A stretch of DNA of 64,000 nt from Streptomyces sp. BK239 (GCF_004217285.1 NZ_SHKS01000005.1:310001-374000); one strand, 5' to 3'; positions 16,770 through 25,758 are shown, counted from the stretch's first letter. Numbers and translations: made by a program. The notes: generated from the letters alone by a model not told the origin.

Positions 16770-18062
16770 ATGCCGGAAGTCGCAGCAGCGCCACTCGTCG
16801 AACCGCGGCCGCCGCGCAAGCTCTACCGCAGCAGCGACGGACGCTGGCTGGGTGGTGTGGCGCGGGGGCTCGCCGGGCATCTCGGGCTGCCCGTGATCTG
16901 GGTGCGGCTCGTCTTCGTGGGCCTGTTCACGGCCGACGGCCTCGGCGCCCTGCTCTACGCGGCCTTCTGGTTCTTCGTGCCGCTCGGGGTCGGCGGAGTC
17001 GGCGACCAGAGGTCCCCCTCCCTCGTCGCCACCGAGACCGCTCCCGACGGCCGCCGCCGGCTCGTCGCCCGCAAGCCGGACAGGGGCCAGATCGTCGCCC
17101 TGCTCCTCATGGTCGTCGTCGCCATGGTCTTCGTCGGCAATGTGAACCTGGGCAGCGGCGCCAAGGCGTACCTGGTGCCCGCGGTGCTCGTCGGCGCGGG
17201 CGTCGCCCTCGTCTGGCGGCAGGCGGACAACGCCCGCCGGGCCCGCTGGGTCGAGGTCGGCCGCAGACGCCGTACGCTCACGCTCCTGCGCGCGGGCGCC
17301 GGCGTCCTCCTGGTCGCGGCCGGCGTGTCCGGGGTCTTCGTGCTGCAGGGCTCCACCGCCCACCTCGGCTCGGTCCTGCAGGCGGCCCTCGCGGTCCTCG
17401 TCGGCATCACCCTGCTCGCCGGGCCGTACCTGGTGCGGATGACGCAGGACCTGTCCGAGGAGCGGCTGATGCGCATCCGTGCCCAGGAACGCGCGGAGGT
17501 CGCCGCCCACGTCCACGACTCGGTGCTGCACACGCTCACCCTGATCCAGCGCAACGCCGAGAACGCCGGCGAGGTGCGCCGCCTCGCCCGCGCCCAGGAA
17601 CGCGACCTGCGCACCTGGCTCTACAAACCCGAGGGCACCGGCAAGGACGAGGCGGACGAGCCGGACACGGTCGCCGAAGCGGTCCGGCGCAACGCCGCGG
17701 AGGTGGAGGACAACCACGGTGTGCCCATCGAGGTCGTGATAGTTGGCGACTGCCCGCTCGACGAGGGGGTGGCCGCGCAGATGCAGGCCGCGCGCGAGGC
17801 GATGGTGAACGCCGCCAAGTACGGTGGCGAGGGCGGCGCCGTGCAGGTGTATGCGGAAGTGGAGGGAAGGACGGTCTTCGTGTCCGTCCGGGACCGCGGT
17901 CCCGGATTCGACCTCGAGTCCATACCCGCCGACCGCATGGGCGTCAGAGAATCGATCATCGGCCGTATGGAGCGCAACGGCGGGACCGCGCGGCTGCGCG
18001 CGGTGCCGGGGGGCGGCACGGAGGTCGAACTGGAGATGGAGAGGGCGGAGAAGACGTCATGA
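16770..18062 (+). CDS. Two-component sensor histidine kinase with N-terminal PspC domain
   Basis: A protein of 430 residues. Residues 17-75 are a PspC domain (KLYRSSDGRWLGGVARGLAG, then a helix ending FWFFVPLGVGG). Four more transmembrane helices reach to about residue 225. The dimerisation/phosphoacceptor helix has His249-Asp in AAHVHDSVLHTL, the NarL/DesK-type HisKA_3 pattern. The HATPase domain shows EAMVNAAKYG (N box), VRDRGPGFD (G1) and a terminal GGTEVELEM. The start at 16770 (MPEVAAAPL) is preferred; 16734 would add 12 residues. Its stop overlaps the response regulator start by 4 bp (ATGA). Confidence 0.9.
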   Translation: MPEVAAAPLVEPRPPRKLYRSSDGRWLGGVARGLAGHLGLPVIWVRLVFVGLFTADGLGALLYAAFWFFVPLGVGGVGDQRSPSLVATETAPDGRRRLVARKPDRGQIVALLLMVVVAMVFVGNVNLGSGAKAYLVPAVLVGAGVALVWRQADNARRARWVEVGRRRRTLTLLRAGAGVLLVAAGVSGVFVLQGSTAHLGSVLQAALAVLVGITLLAGPYLVRMTQDLSEERLMRIRAQERAEVAAHVHDSVLHTLTLIQRNAENAGEVRRLARAQERDLRTWLYKPEGTGKDEADEPDTVAEAVRRNAAEVEDNHGVPIEVVIVGDCPLDEGVAAQMQAAREAMVNAAKYGGEGGAVQVYAEVEGRTVFVSVRDRGPGFDLESIPADRMGVRESIIGRMERNGGTARLRAVPGGGTEVELEMERAEKTS

Positions 18063-18826
18063 GCGACCCCACCGAGGCCACCGAGGCGAACGGAACGGCG
18101 GGCGCGGCCGAGGCGGCCGAGCCGGCGCACTCCATCGGAGACGGCGACCGCGACGGCGCGGGAGGGCGCCGGGTGCGGGTGGTCCTCGTCGACGACCACC
18201 GCATGTTCCGCACCGGCGTCCAGGCCGAGATCGGCCGGACCGAGGAGACCGGCGTCGAGGTCGTCGGCGAGGCCGCTGACGTCGACCAGGCCGTCACGGT
18301 GATCACCGCGACCCGGCCCGAGGTCGTCCTCCTCGACGTGCACCTGCCGGGCGGCGGCGGAGTCGAAGTGCTGCGCCGCTGCGCCCCGTTGATGGCGGAC
18401 GCCGAGCAGCCCGTGCGGTTCCTCGCCCTGTCCGTGTCGGACGCGGCGGAGGACGTGATCGGGGTGATCCGCGGCGGCGCCCGGGGCTATGTCACCAAGA
18501 CGATCACCGGCGCCGACCTGATCGGCTCCGTGTTCCGGGTGCAGGAGGGCGACGCCGTCTTCTCGCCCCGCCTCGCCGGGTTCGTCCTCGACGCCTTCGC
18601 CTCCACCGACGCCCCGCCGGTCGACGAGGACCTCGACCGTCTCACGCAGCGCGAGCGGGAGGTGCTGCGCCTGATCGCCCGCGGCTACGCGTACAAGGAG
18701 ATCGCCAAGCAGCTGTTCATCTCGGTGAAGACGGTCGAGTCCCATGTGTCGGCGGTCCTGAGAAAGCTCCAGCTGTCGAACCGGCACGAGCTGACGCGGT
18801 GGGCGACGGCACGGCGGCTGGTGTGA
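18059..18826 (+). CDS. LuxR/NarL-family response regulator
   Basis: A protein of 255 residues. After a poorly conserved 35-residue N-terminus comes a receiver domain with the acidic pair in VVLVDDHRMFRTG, phospho-acceptor Asp93 in VVLLDVHLPG, and Ser/Lys positions in FLALSVSD and GYVTKT. The C-terminal HTH (about 190-250) reads LTQREREVLRLIARGYAYKEIAKQLF then SVKTVESHVSAVLRKL, a classic GerE/LuxR domain. Translationally coupled to the kinase. Likely targets are the divergent PspC/LiaF gene and its own operon, by analogy with LiaR. Confidence 0.92.
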   Translation: MSDPTEATEANGTAGAAEAAEPAHSIGDGDRDGAGGRRVRVVLVDDHRMFRTGVQAEIGRTEETGVEVVGEAADVDQAVTVITATRPEVVLLDVHLPGGGGVEVLRRCAPLMADAEQPVRFLALSVSDAAEDVIGVIRGGARGYVTKTITGADLIGSVFRVQEGDAVFSPRLAGFVLDAFASTDAPPVDEDLDRLTQREREVLRLIARGYAYKEIAKQLFISVKTVESHVSAVLRKLQLSNRHELTRWATARRLV

Positions 18827-19451
18827 GCTCGGCGGCGGGCGCCGGAGCCAGCATCCGCAGCGCCCACCGGTAGTGCCGGACGGCTTTCACCACGCCGATC
18901 AGGCCCGCCAGCCACAGGATGGTGCCCGCGCCGACGCGCAGGGCGACGTCGGCGTGCGCCGACCGCCCGGCGCTCGCGCCGGCAGCGGAGGTGAAGGACG
19001 CCCACAGGCCGATCGCGCCGACGGTGAGGGAGGACAGCAGCCAGAACAGACTGAGGCCCGGGGAGCGCAGACGGGCGTCGGACAGCGGGTGGCTGTCCAG
19101 GGCGAGCCAGGCGTCGAGGAGCCGGCGCAGCTGCTGGTCGCGGCGCACGGCGAGCGCGACGGCGACGACGGAGGGGGTCAGCGCGGCGAGTCCGAGAAGG
19201 GCGAAGACCGGGCCGAGCAGGAAGCCCGTGGGGTCCCGCTCCTCGAACTGCTTCAGCGGCAAAACCAGCAGCGCCCAGCCGATGATCGCCGCGAGCGCCA
19301 GCAGCCACAGCAGCAGGACACGGTGCACGCCGAGGCTGTGCCCGTGCAGCTCCTCCAGCGCCCGCTCCCGGTCGGCCAGCAGCGCCGACCGGTCGGGCCA
19401 GGACCGGATGTGCGGCGGGGGAGGGGGAGGCGGCAGCGCGGCTGGAGACAT
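18717..19451 (-). CDS. Hypothetical multi-pass membrane protein
   Basis: A protein of 244 residues. A proline-rich N-terminus (PAALPPPPPPPHIRSWPD) and a helical segment precede four transmembrane helices (about 46-68, 81-103, 131-150 and 172-190). The middle two are joined by a basic loop (AVRRDQQLRRLLDAWLAL). The start at 19451 has AGAGG at good spacing. The last 36 codons overlap the end of the response regulator gene in antisense by 110 bp. The C-terminal tail is Ser/Thr/Pro-rich. No family assigned. Confidence 0.65.
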   Translation of the reverse strand: MSPAALPPPPPPPHIRSWPDRSALLADRERALEELHGHSLGVHRVLLLWLLALAAIIGWALLVLPLKQFEERDPTGFLLGPVFALLGLAALTPSVVAVALAVRRDQQLRRLLDAWLALDSHPLSDARLRSPGLSLFWLLSSLTVGAIGLWASFTSAAGASAGRSAHADVALRVGAGTILWLAGLIGVVKAVRHYRWALRMLAPAPAAELTPAAVPSPTASARAGSTAGAFSGPPTHGTRPSSPR

Positions 19452-19647
19452 CGGGCCTCTTTCGAGCGGGCCAGGGGCGTGAGCGGCAGGCGCGAGACGG
19501 CGGTCTGCCCGACGCCGACGTACAGGCGCGGTGCCGTTCGCTTCGCGCGCTGAACCTACCGCGTCGCATGCCCATGCCACGCAGACCCGACGGTCGGTCC
19601 GCATCGGGTCGCAGCCCGGCCACCCCGCCCCGGCCGCCCAGGTGCTC

Positions 19648-20727
19648 TCACACCACTCGCGTCGCCCCCGCGAAGGGCATCTCGTCGAGGGGGGCCACGC
19701 GTACCGGGGCCGAGGGGTTGGGGGCGTGGATCATCTTGCCGTCGCCGATGTAGATGCCGACGTGGGTGATGCCGGAGTAGAAGAACACCAGGTCGCCGGG
19801 GCGCAGTTCGGAACGCGAGACACGTCGGCCGGCGTCGATCTGCGCATACGTGGTGCGGGGCAGGGCGACGCCCGCGGAGCGGTAGGAGGCCAGGACGAGC
19901 CCCGAGCAGTCGAAGGCGTTCGGGCCGGTCGCCCCCCATACATAGGGGCTGCCGAGCTTGGAGTAGGCGTAGGAGACGGCCTCCGCGGCACGGGAGCTGG
20001 GCGCCTCGGCGGTGGCGGAGCCGACGGCCGGGAGGGCGTCGCGGGCGCCCGTGGAGCCGCGGGAGGCCCGCGGGTCCGTGCCGCCGCCCGTCCCCTCGTC
20101 GTCGAACTCGGCCCGGTCCCGCGCCGTGAGCCGGGACAGCAGGTCACGCGCGGCGTCCAGCTTGCCGGTGATCGTCTTCTTGTGCCGCCGCAGTTCGGCC
20201 TGGCGCTTCTTGAGCGAGGTCAGCTCCACGCGCGCGGCGCCGCGCAGTTGCTCCACCTCGCGCACCTGCTCGCGGACCCGGGCGACGGCCCCGGACTGCC
20301 GGTCGCCAGCCCGCTCGGCGAAGGCGGCGCCGTCGAGGTAGGCGTCGGGGTCGTCGGAGAGGAAGAGCTGCATCGCGGGATCGAGGCCGCCGCCGCGGTA
20401 CTGGGCGGCCGCCATGTTGCCGAGCGCCTCACGCGCCGTGTTCAGCCGCAGTTCCCTGCGGGCGGCCTCGTCCTGTAAGCCCTTCAGCCGCCGCTCGGTC
20501 GCCGTCGCCTTCTCCTGCGCCCCGTTGTACTTCTCGGTGGCGGCCTCCGCCTCCTGGTACAGCTTGTCGACCTTGGCCTTCACCTGCGCCGGAGTGGCCT
20601 GGGGGGCGGCGATGCCGGCCCCTTCGAAAGCCGTCGCGCCCGCCGCGCCGGCGAGGGCGAGGGTGGCCGCCGTTCGGACCGTATGGCCGCCGAGCGAGCG
20701 ATGTCTCGGCTTGCGGTGCGCTGCCAC
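19648..20727 (-). CDS. NlpC/P60 peptidoglycan endopeptidase (RipA-like)
   Basis: Secreted cell-wall hydrolase of about 359 residues. It has a signal peptide (about 15-40), a long coiled-coil region with Ala/Glu/Lys heptads (about 45-200) and a C-terminal NlpC/P60 domain (about 245-355). The catalytic Cys is in FDCSGLVLAS, the His in ITHVGIYIG and the third residue follows at MIHAPNP. It cleaves D-Glu/diaminopimelate peptide links in relatives. The start is uncertain: GTG at 20727 fits the usual MAAHRKP beginning, while GTG at 20739 lies only 1 nt from AAAGGA. The leader of about 250 nt does not show the c-di-AMP riboswitch core seen at its paralog. Confidence 0.9.
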   Translation of the reverse strand: MAAHRKPRHRSLGGHTVRTAATLALAGAAGATAFEGAGIAAPQATPAQVKAKVDKLYQEAEAATEKYNGAQEKATATERRLKGLQDEAARRELRLNTAREALGNMAAAQYRGGGLDPAMQLFLSDDPDAYLDGAAFAERAGDRQSGAVARVREQVREVEQLRGAARVELTSLKKRQAELRRHKKTITGKLDAARDLLSRLTARDRAEFDDEGTGGGTDPRASRGSTGARDALPAVGSATAEAPSSRAAEAVSYAYSKLGSPYVWGATGPNAFDCSGLVLASYRSAGVALPRTTYAQIDAGRRVSRSELRPGDLVFFYSGITHVGIYIGDGKMIHAPNPSAPVRVAPLDEMPFAGATRVV

Positions 20728-21208
20728 GTGGGACTGCACGTCCTTTCGTACGACCGCCTCGTCGGTACGGCCGTCGGGTGGGGCCGGGCGGGGGCCCGTG
20801 CCCGCCGTGGGGAGCGGACGGACGTACGGCCGCGGGGAGCGGCTGACGCGTCCGGCGACGGCCCGCTCAGGGAAGCGGACGCGCCGCCGGACTTTCGGCG
20901 GTGGTGGCCGACTGCCGTCCCTGGTCCGGACGGCGGTGGGGAGCCGGTCACCTGGGGGAGGACGCTAGGCCCGGTGATGTCGGGTCGGTAACGAGATGTA
21001 CGGAAGTGACACCAGTGGACTGGAGGGTGACCGGACATGGTCGTCAGGCCGGTCCGAAGCCGTCGGTTTCGCGCACTTCGGTGATCGATGCGGTGCTTTC
21101 GGGGCGGCTTCCGACGGCGGGCTGCTATGCGGCGCACATATGCGAGACCGGCGCGAGGGGTGGGCCGGTGTCGGGCGGCGACAGCACCGCTGACTAGCAT
21201 CCGGCTCC
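20728..21208. other. Divergent intergenic region, 481 bp
   Basis: No gene seen. Leftward, TTACCG (20991-20986) and TAGCGT (20967-20962) 18 bp apart could be the promoter of the NlpC/P60 gene, giving a structured GC-rich leader of over 200 nt. Rightward, TAGCAT at 21195-21200 lies 8 nt before the ATG at 21209. Confidence 0.4.
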
Positions 21209-21562
21209 ATGGACGTACTCATCCATCTCTTCGTCGGCCTGCACATCATCGGCATCGCCGCGCTGCTCGGGGGCTTTCTCACCCAGATGAAGGCGATGGG
21301 CCGGGGCACGGCCCATTTCGTCCCCGCGATGCTGCACGGCGCGGCGACGATGCTGGTCACCGGTGTCGTCCTGGTCGGCCTCAACCAGGCGGACGACCAG
21401 GCCGTCAACAACATCAAGATCGGTGTGAAGCTCGCCCTGCTGGTCGTGATCCTCGGTCTCGTCTACGTGAAGCGGGACGAGGAGAGCGTGGAGAAGCCGC
21501 TCTTCGGGCTGGTCGGGGCGCTGACCGTGGCCAACGTCTTCATCGCGGTGCTCTGGACCTGA
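21209..21562 (+). CDS. Small integral membrane protein
   Basis: A protein of 117 residues, mostly four transmembrane helices (about 4-22, 41-60, 70-88 and 97-115) joined by short loops. A conserved-looking loop, NQADDQAVNNIKIGVK, lies before helix 3. There is no catalytic motif. The probable -10 box TAGCAT ends 8 nt before the ATG, so translation is likely leaderless. It sits between two NlpC/P60 genes on the opposite strand. Function unknown. Confidence 0.8.
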   Translation: MDVLIHLFVGLHIIGIAALLGGFLTQMKAMGRGTAHFVPAMLHGAATMLVTGVVLVGLNQADDQAVNNIKIGVKLALLVVILGLVYVKRDEESVEKPLFGLVGALTVANVFIAVLWT

Positions 21563-21636
21563 CGCGGCGCGCAGGGCAGGGGCCCGGCACACCCGACCGG
21601 TGACCCCGTGCCCGTGCCCGGGCCCGGGCCTCCGGC

Positions 21637-22818
21637 TCAGGCCGGCCGGACCACGCCGTGGATCGCGGACTCGCCGTCGTAGAACACCGACTCCTCGCGC
21701 ACGTACGCCCCGGGCTTGGGCGCGTGGATCATCATGCCGTTGCCGATGTAGAGGCCCACGTGGGTGACGTCGTCGTAGAAGAAGATCAGGTCGCCGGGCA
21801 GGGCGTCGGCCACGGAGACCGTCGTGCCGGCGCCGACCTGGTCGTAGGTGGTGCGCGGGAGGGAGACTCCTGCGGCCTTCCATGCGGCCTGGGTGAGACC
21901 GGAGCAGTCGTAGGAATCGGGTCCGGTGGCGCCCCAGACGTACGGCTTGCCGATCTGCGCGCGGGCGAAGCTCAGCGCCTTCCCCGCCTTGGTGCCGTAC
22001 GAGGCGTCGGCGGTCGAGGAGGAGGATGACGACGGGGGCGCCGAGGGCGATGACGAGGGCGCGTCCGAGCCCGCGGAGCCGGCGCTCTCCTCCTGCGCCG
22101 CCCGCTCGGCCGCCTGCTGCCGCGCCAGCTCCGCCGCCTTGCGGGCGGCCTCCCGCTGTTTGCGCCTCTCGATCTCGGCGAGCCGCGCCTTCTCCTGCGC
22201 CGTCAGCTGCGACAGCAGCACGCGCGCGTCGCTGAGCTTCTTCTGGACGGTGGCCTTGGCGGTCCTCAGGTCGTTCTGGGAGGCGGTGAGCGTCTGAAGG
22301 CTCCGGGACGCCTCCTGCCGCTTCTTCATCGTGGCCGACTGCTCGGTGACGTAGGCGTCGACCGACTCCTTCTGGCGGCTGGTCAGCCGGTCCATCAGCT
22401 GCGTCCGGTCGAAGTAGTCCTGCGGGGTGTCCGCGAGCAGGAAGGTCGCGGTGTCGGGCGCGGAGGCGCCGGTGCGGTACTGCGCGGCGGCGAAGGAACC
22501 CAGCTCCTCGCGCGCCTCGTTGAGCTTCTCGGTGCGCCGGGCGACGTCGTCGAGTAGGCCGTCCACGCGCGTGCGTTGCTGGGCCGTCCTCTCCTTGGCG
22601 GCGTTGTACTTCTCGGTCGCCGACTCCGCCTGCCGGTAGAGGTCGCCGACCTTCTTCTCGACCTCCTCCAGACTCGGCTTGCCGTCGGCGGGGGGCGCGG
22701 CCTGGGCCGTCTGAGAGAGCAGCGCCACGGAGGCGAGGGCGGCGGTGGCGAGGGCGGGGGTGCGTATGCCCGCTACGCGCGTAACCGGCGAGCGTGGCTT
22801 GCGGTGCTGCGACGCCAA
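21637..22818 (-). CDS. NlpC/P60 peptidoglycan endopeptidase under c-di-AMP riboswitch control
   Basis: A protein of 393 residues. It has a signal peptide (about 15-40, ending AQA), a coiled-coil region (about 50-245, very rich in Glu/Lys/Gln/Arg), a Ser/Pro linker (about 246-275) and an NlpC/P60 domain (about 278-390). Active-site elements are YDCSGLTQAAW (Cys), VTHVGLYIG (His) and MMIHAPKP. The start codon is TTG at 22818, supported by AAGGAG 9 nt upstream and by the MASQHRKP beginning shared with relatives. The 5' leader carries a c-di-AMP riboswitch, so expression should fall when c-di-AMP is high. Confidence 0.93.
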   Translation of the reverse strand: MASQHRKPRSPVTRVAGIRTPALATAALASVALLSQTAQAAPPADGKPSLEEVEKKVGDLYRQAESATEKYNAAKERTAQQRTRVDGLLDDVARRTEKLNEAREELGSFAAAQYRTGASAPDTATFLLADTPQDYFDRTQLMDRLTSRQKESVDAYVTEQSATMKKRQEASRSLQTLTASQNDLRTAKATVQKKLSDARVLLSQLTAQEKARLAEIERRKQREAARKAAELARQQAAERAAQEESAGSAGSDAPSSSPSAPPSSSSSSTADASYGTKAGKALSFARAQIGKPYVWGATGPDSYDCSGLTQAAWKAAGVSLPRTTYDQVGAGTTVSVADALPGDLIFFYDDVTHVGLYIGNGMMIHAPKPGAYVREESVFYDGESAIHGVVRPA

Positions 22819-22840
22819 GGGAGGCGACTCCTTCCGTGCT

Positions 22841-23028
22841 CCGCCTACCGGGTTAGCTGTCGGGTTCGGGCGGGTGCTTCGGAAGGGTTGCCCTACGGCC
22901 GCGCCCTCGCGGGGCGGGCGGCCGATTCACCCCAAGGTCTCGGTGGGTCCCCGGCTCCGGCTGCCGCGAGGGCGCACGCCGGACTCGGCGGAGGCCGCGC
23001 GGTCCGGCGGGGTTCGCCGGTGTGGGGC
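22841..23028 (-). ncRNA. c-di-AMP riboswitch (ydaO-yuaA family)
   Basis: Conserved blocks appear in order on the minus strand: CGGCGAACCCCGCC near the 5' end (about 23021), GGGGACCCACCGAG, GGGGTGAATCGGC (about 22925), CCGTAGGGCAACC, and the diagnostic 3' segment CGAACCCGACAGCTAACC followed by CGGTAGGCG (22868-22842). The structure ends about 20 nt before the TTG start of the NlpC/P60 gene. I recall this class controlling cell-wall hydrolases in actinobacteria, usually as an off switch. Confidence 0.85.
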
Positions 23029-23236
23029 GTACGGCCTTCCCGGCACGGTAGCCAACTGGTGTGGCCCCTGTGAAGGTTGATGGGTGATATGCCCCGATAC
23101 ATTTCCGTGACTCTCGGTCAGGTCTTTGGTGTTCTGTGATCGATGCGGCGAATTCGGTGCGCTTTGCCGCGCTCTGGGCGATTGGTCCGTCATGTTCATG
23201 CCCACCGGGTGGTGATGTTCCCGGGACGGCGGCGGG

Positions 23237-23259
23237 TTGTCGGTGCGGCACCCTAGACT
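23237..23259 (+). promoter_or_regulatory. RecA-NDp/PafBC-type DNA-damage promoter of pcrA
   Basis: TTGTCGGTG (23237-23245), 8 nt, then TAGACT (23254-23259). This is an exact match to the actinobacterial LexA-independent damage promoter pattern tTGTCRgtg-N8-TAnnnT. The helicase start codon follows 9 nt later. Confidence 0.75.
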
Positions 23260-23268
23260 CGGAGAGCG

Positions 23269-25758
23269 ATGAGCAGCCTCTTTGACGACAGCTTCCTGGC
23301 GGACCTCCAGGCCCCGCGCGGCCACGAGGAGGAGCCCCCGCCTCCGCCCGAGGACGATCACACTCCGGAGTCGGTTCCGGACGATCTGTTCGGCGGGAAG
23401 TTCGACGTGTCCCCGGACCGGGAGGCCCACTACCGCGACGGCGCTCCCCGCCCGGTCATCGACGCCGCCGCGCTCCTGGAGGGGCTCAACGACAACCAGC
23501 GCGCCGCCGTCGTCCACGCCGGCGCGCCGCTGCTCATCGTCGCAGGCGCCGGCTCCGGCAAGACGCGCGTGCTGACCCACCGCATCGCCCACCTCCTCGC
23601 CGAGCGGGACGTCCACCCCGGGCAGATCCTCGCGATCACCTTCACCAACAAGGCCGCGGGCGAGATGAAGGAGCGCGTCGAGCAGCTCGTCGGCCCGCGC
23701 GCGAACGCGATGTGGGTGATGACGTTCCACAGCGCGTGCGTGCGCATCCTGCGCCGCGAGAGCAAGAAGCTCGGCTTCACCTCGTCGTTCTCGATCTACG
23801 ACGCCGCCGACTCCAAGCGTCTGATGGCCCTGGTCTGCCGCGACCTGGACCTCGACCCCAAGCGCTACCCGCCCAAGTCCTTCAGCGCCAAGATCAGCAA
23901 CCTGAAGAACGAGCTGGTCGACGAGGAGGACTTCGCCGCCCAGGCCGCCGACGGCTTCGAGAAGACGCTCGCCCAGGCCTACGCGATGTACCAGTCGCGG
24001 CTGCGCGAGGCGAACGCCCTCGACTTCGACGACCTGATCATGACGACGGTCAACCTGCTGCGCGCGTTCCCCGACGTCGCCGAGCACTACCGCCGCCGCT
24101 TCCGGCACGTCCTGGTCGACGAGTACCAGGACACCAACCACGCCCAGTACGCCCTGGTCCGCGAGCTGGTCGGCACCTCCGAGCACCCCGTCGACGTGCC
24201 GCCGAGCACGTACGACGTGCCGCCGGCCGAGCTCTGCGTCGTGGGCGACGCCGACCAGTCGATCTACGCCTTCCGCGGCGCGACCATCCGCAACATCCTC
24301 CAGTTCGAGGAGGACTACCCGGACGCGACGACGATCCTGCTGGAGCAGAACTATCGCTCCACCCAGACGATCCTGTCCGCCGCCAACGCGGTCATCGAAC
24401 GCAACGAGTCCCGCCGCCCCAAGAACCTGTGGACCAACGCGGGCGAGGGCGCGCGCATCACCGGCTACGTCGCCGACACCGAGCACGACGAGGCGCAGTT
24501 CGTCGCCGACGAGATAGACCGCCTCACGGACGCGGGCGACGCGAAGGCCAAGGACGTCGCCGTCTTCTACCGCACCAACGCGCAGTCCCGTGTCTTCGAA
24601 GAGGTCTTCATCCGCGTCGGCCTGCCCTACAAGGTCGTCGGCGGCGTCCGCTTCTACGAGCGCAAGGAGGTCCGGGACGTCCTGGCCTACCTCCGGGTCC
24701 TCGCCAACCCGGAGGACTCGGTGCCGCTGCGCCGCATCCTCAACGTGCCCAAGCGCGGCATCGGCGAGCGCGCCGAGGCCATGGTCGACGCCCTGTCCCA
24801 GCGCGAGAAGATCAGCTTCCCGCAGGCCCTGAAGCGCGTCGACGAGGCCTACGGCATGGCCGCCCGGTCGACCAACGCCGTGAAGCGGTTCAACGTGCTG
24901 ATGGACGAACTGCGCACCATCGTCGAGTCGGGCGCGGGACCGGCCACCGTGCTGGAGGCGGTCCTCGAACGCACCGGCTACCTGGCCGAGTTGCAGGCCT
25001 CCACCGACCCGCAGGACGAGACCCGCATCGAGAACCTCCAGGAACTCGCGGCCGTGGCCCTGGAGTTCGAGCAGGAGTCGGGGGAGAGCGAGACGCCCGC
25101 CTCGCTCGCCGAGTTCCTGGAGCGGGTCGCGCTCGTCGCCGACTCCGACCAGATCCCCGACGAGGACGAGGACGGCTCGGGCGTCATCACACTGATGACC
25201 CTGCACACGGCCAAGGGCCTGGAGTTCCCGGTCGTCTTCCTCACCGGCATGGAAGACGGCGTCTTCCCCCACATGCGCGCCCTCGGCCAGACGAAGGAAC
25301 TGGAGGAGGAGCGCCGCCTCGCCTACGTCGGCATCACGCGCGCGCGTGAGCGGCTGTACCTCACGCGGTCCGCGATGCGCAGCGCCTGGGGGCAGCCCTC
25401 GTACAACCCGCCCTCCCGGTTCCTGGAGGAGATCCCGGCCACGCACGTCGACTGGAAGCGCACGGGCTCGACCTCGCCCCTGTCCTCCGGCGGCCCGGCG
25501 TCCTCGGTGGCGGCCTCGCTGTCGTCGTCCCGCTCCCGCTCCTCGGCGGCCGGCGCGTCCGGCTTCGCCACGCGGCGCACGGCGGAGAAGCCGGTCGTCT
25601 CCCTGGCCGTCGGCGACCGCGTCACCCACGACCAGTTCGGGCTCGGCACGGTCGTCGCCGTGAAGGGCACGGGCGTGAACGCCGAGGCCACGATCGACTT
25701 CGGCGACGTCAAGCCGAAGCGGCTGCTGCTGCGGTACGCGCCGGTGGAGAAGCTCTGA
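23269..25758 (+). CDS. pcrA: ATP-dependent DNA helicase UvrD/PcrA
   Basis: Superfamily 1 helicase of 829 residues for nucleotide-excision repair and removal of RecA or replication blocks. After a 70-residue acidic N-terminus come the Q motif (LNDNQRAAVVHAGAP), Walker A AGAGSGKTR (92-100), motif Ia (ITFTNKAAGEMKERV), the Walker B motif VDEYQDTN (283-290), motif III (GDADQSIYAFRGA), motif IV (NYRSTQTIL), motif V (VITLMTLHTAKGLEFPVVF) and motif VI (EERRLAYVGITRARERL). The C-terminus (VGDRVTHDQFGLGTVVAV) is the PcrA Tudor-like RNA-polymerase-binding domain. A DNA-damage promoter lies just upstream. Confidence 0.96.
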   Translation: MSSLFDDSFLADLQAPRGHEEEPPPPPEDDHTPESVPDDLFGGKFDVSPDREAHYRDGAPRPVIDAAALLEGLNDNQRAAVVHAGAPLLIVAGAGSGKTRVLTHRIAHLLAERDVHPGQILAITFTNKAAGEMKERVEQLVGPRANAMWVMTFHSACVRILRRESKKLGFTSSFSIYDAADSKRLMALVCRDLDLDPKRYPPKSFSAKISNLKNELVDEEDFAAQAADGFEKTLAQAYAMYQSRLREANALDFDDLIMTTVNLLRAFPDVAEHYRRRFRHVLVDEYQDTNHAQYALVRELVGTSEHPVDVPPSTYDVPPAELCVVGDADQSIYAFRGATIRNILQFEEDYPDATTILLEQNYRSTQTILSAANAVIERNESRRPKNLWTNAGEGARITGYVADTEHDEAQFVADEIDRLTDAGDAKAKDVAVFYRTNAQSRVFEEVFIRVGLPYKVVGGVRFYERKEVRDVLAYLRVLANPEDSVPLRRILNVPKRGIGERAEAMVDALSQREKISFPQALKRVDEAYGMAARSTNAVKRFNVLMDELRTIVESGAGPATVLEAVLERTGYLAELQASTDPQDETRIENLQELAAVALEFEQESGESETPASLAEFLERVALVADSDQIPDEDEDGSGVITLMTLHTAKGLEFPVVFLTGMEDGVFPHMRALGQTKELEEERRLAYVGITRARERLYLTRSAMRSAWGQPSYNPPSRFLEEIPATHVDWKRTGSTSPLSSGGPASSVAASLSSSRSRSSAAGASGFATRRTAEKPVVSLAVGDRVTHDQFGLGTVVAVKGTGVNAEATIDFGDVKPKRLLLRYAPVEKL

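Noticed and set aside
20740..20990. Second c-di-AMP riboswitch upstream of the other NlpC/P60 gene
   Set aside because: The leader is long and GC-rich, but the GGTGAATC and GACAGCTAACC core blocks are absent.
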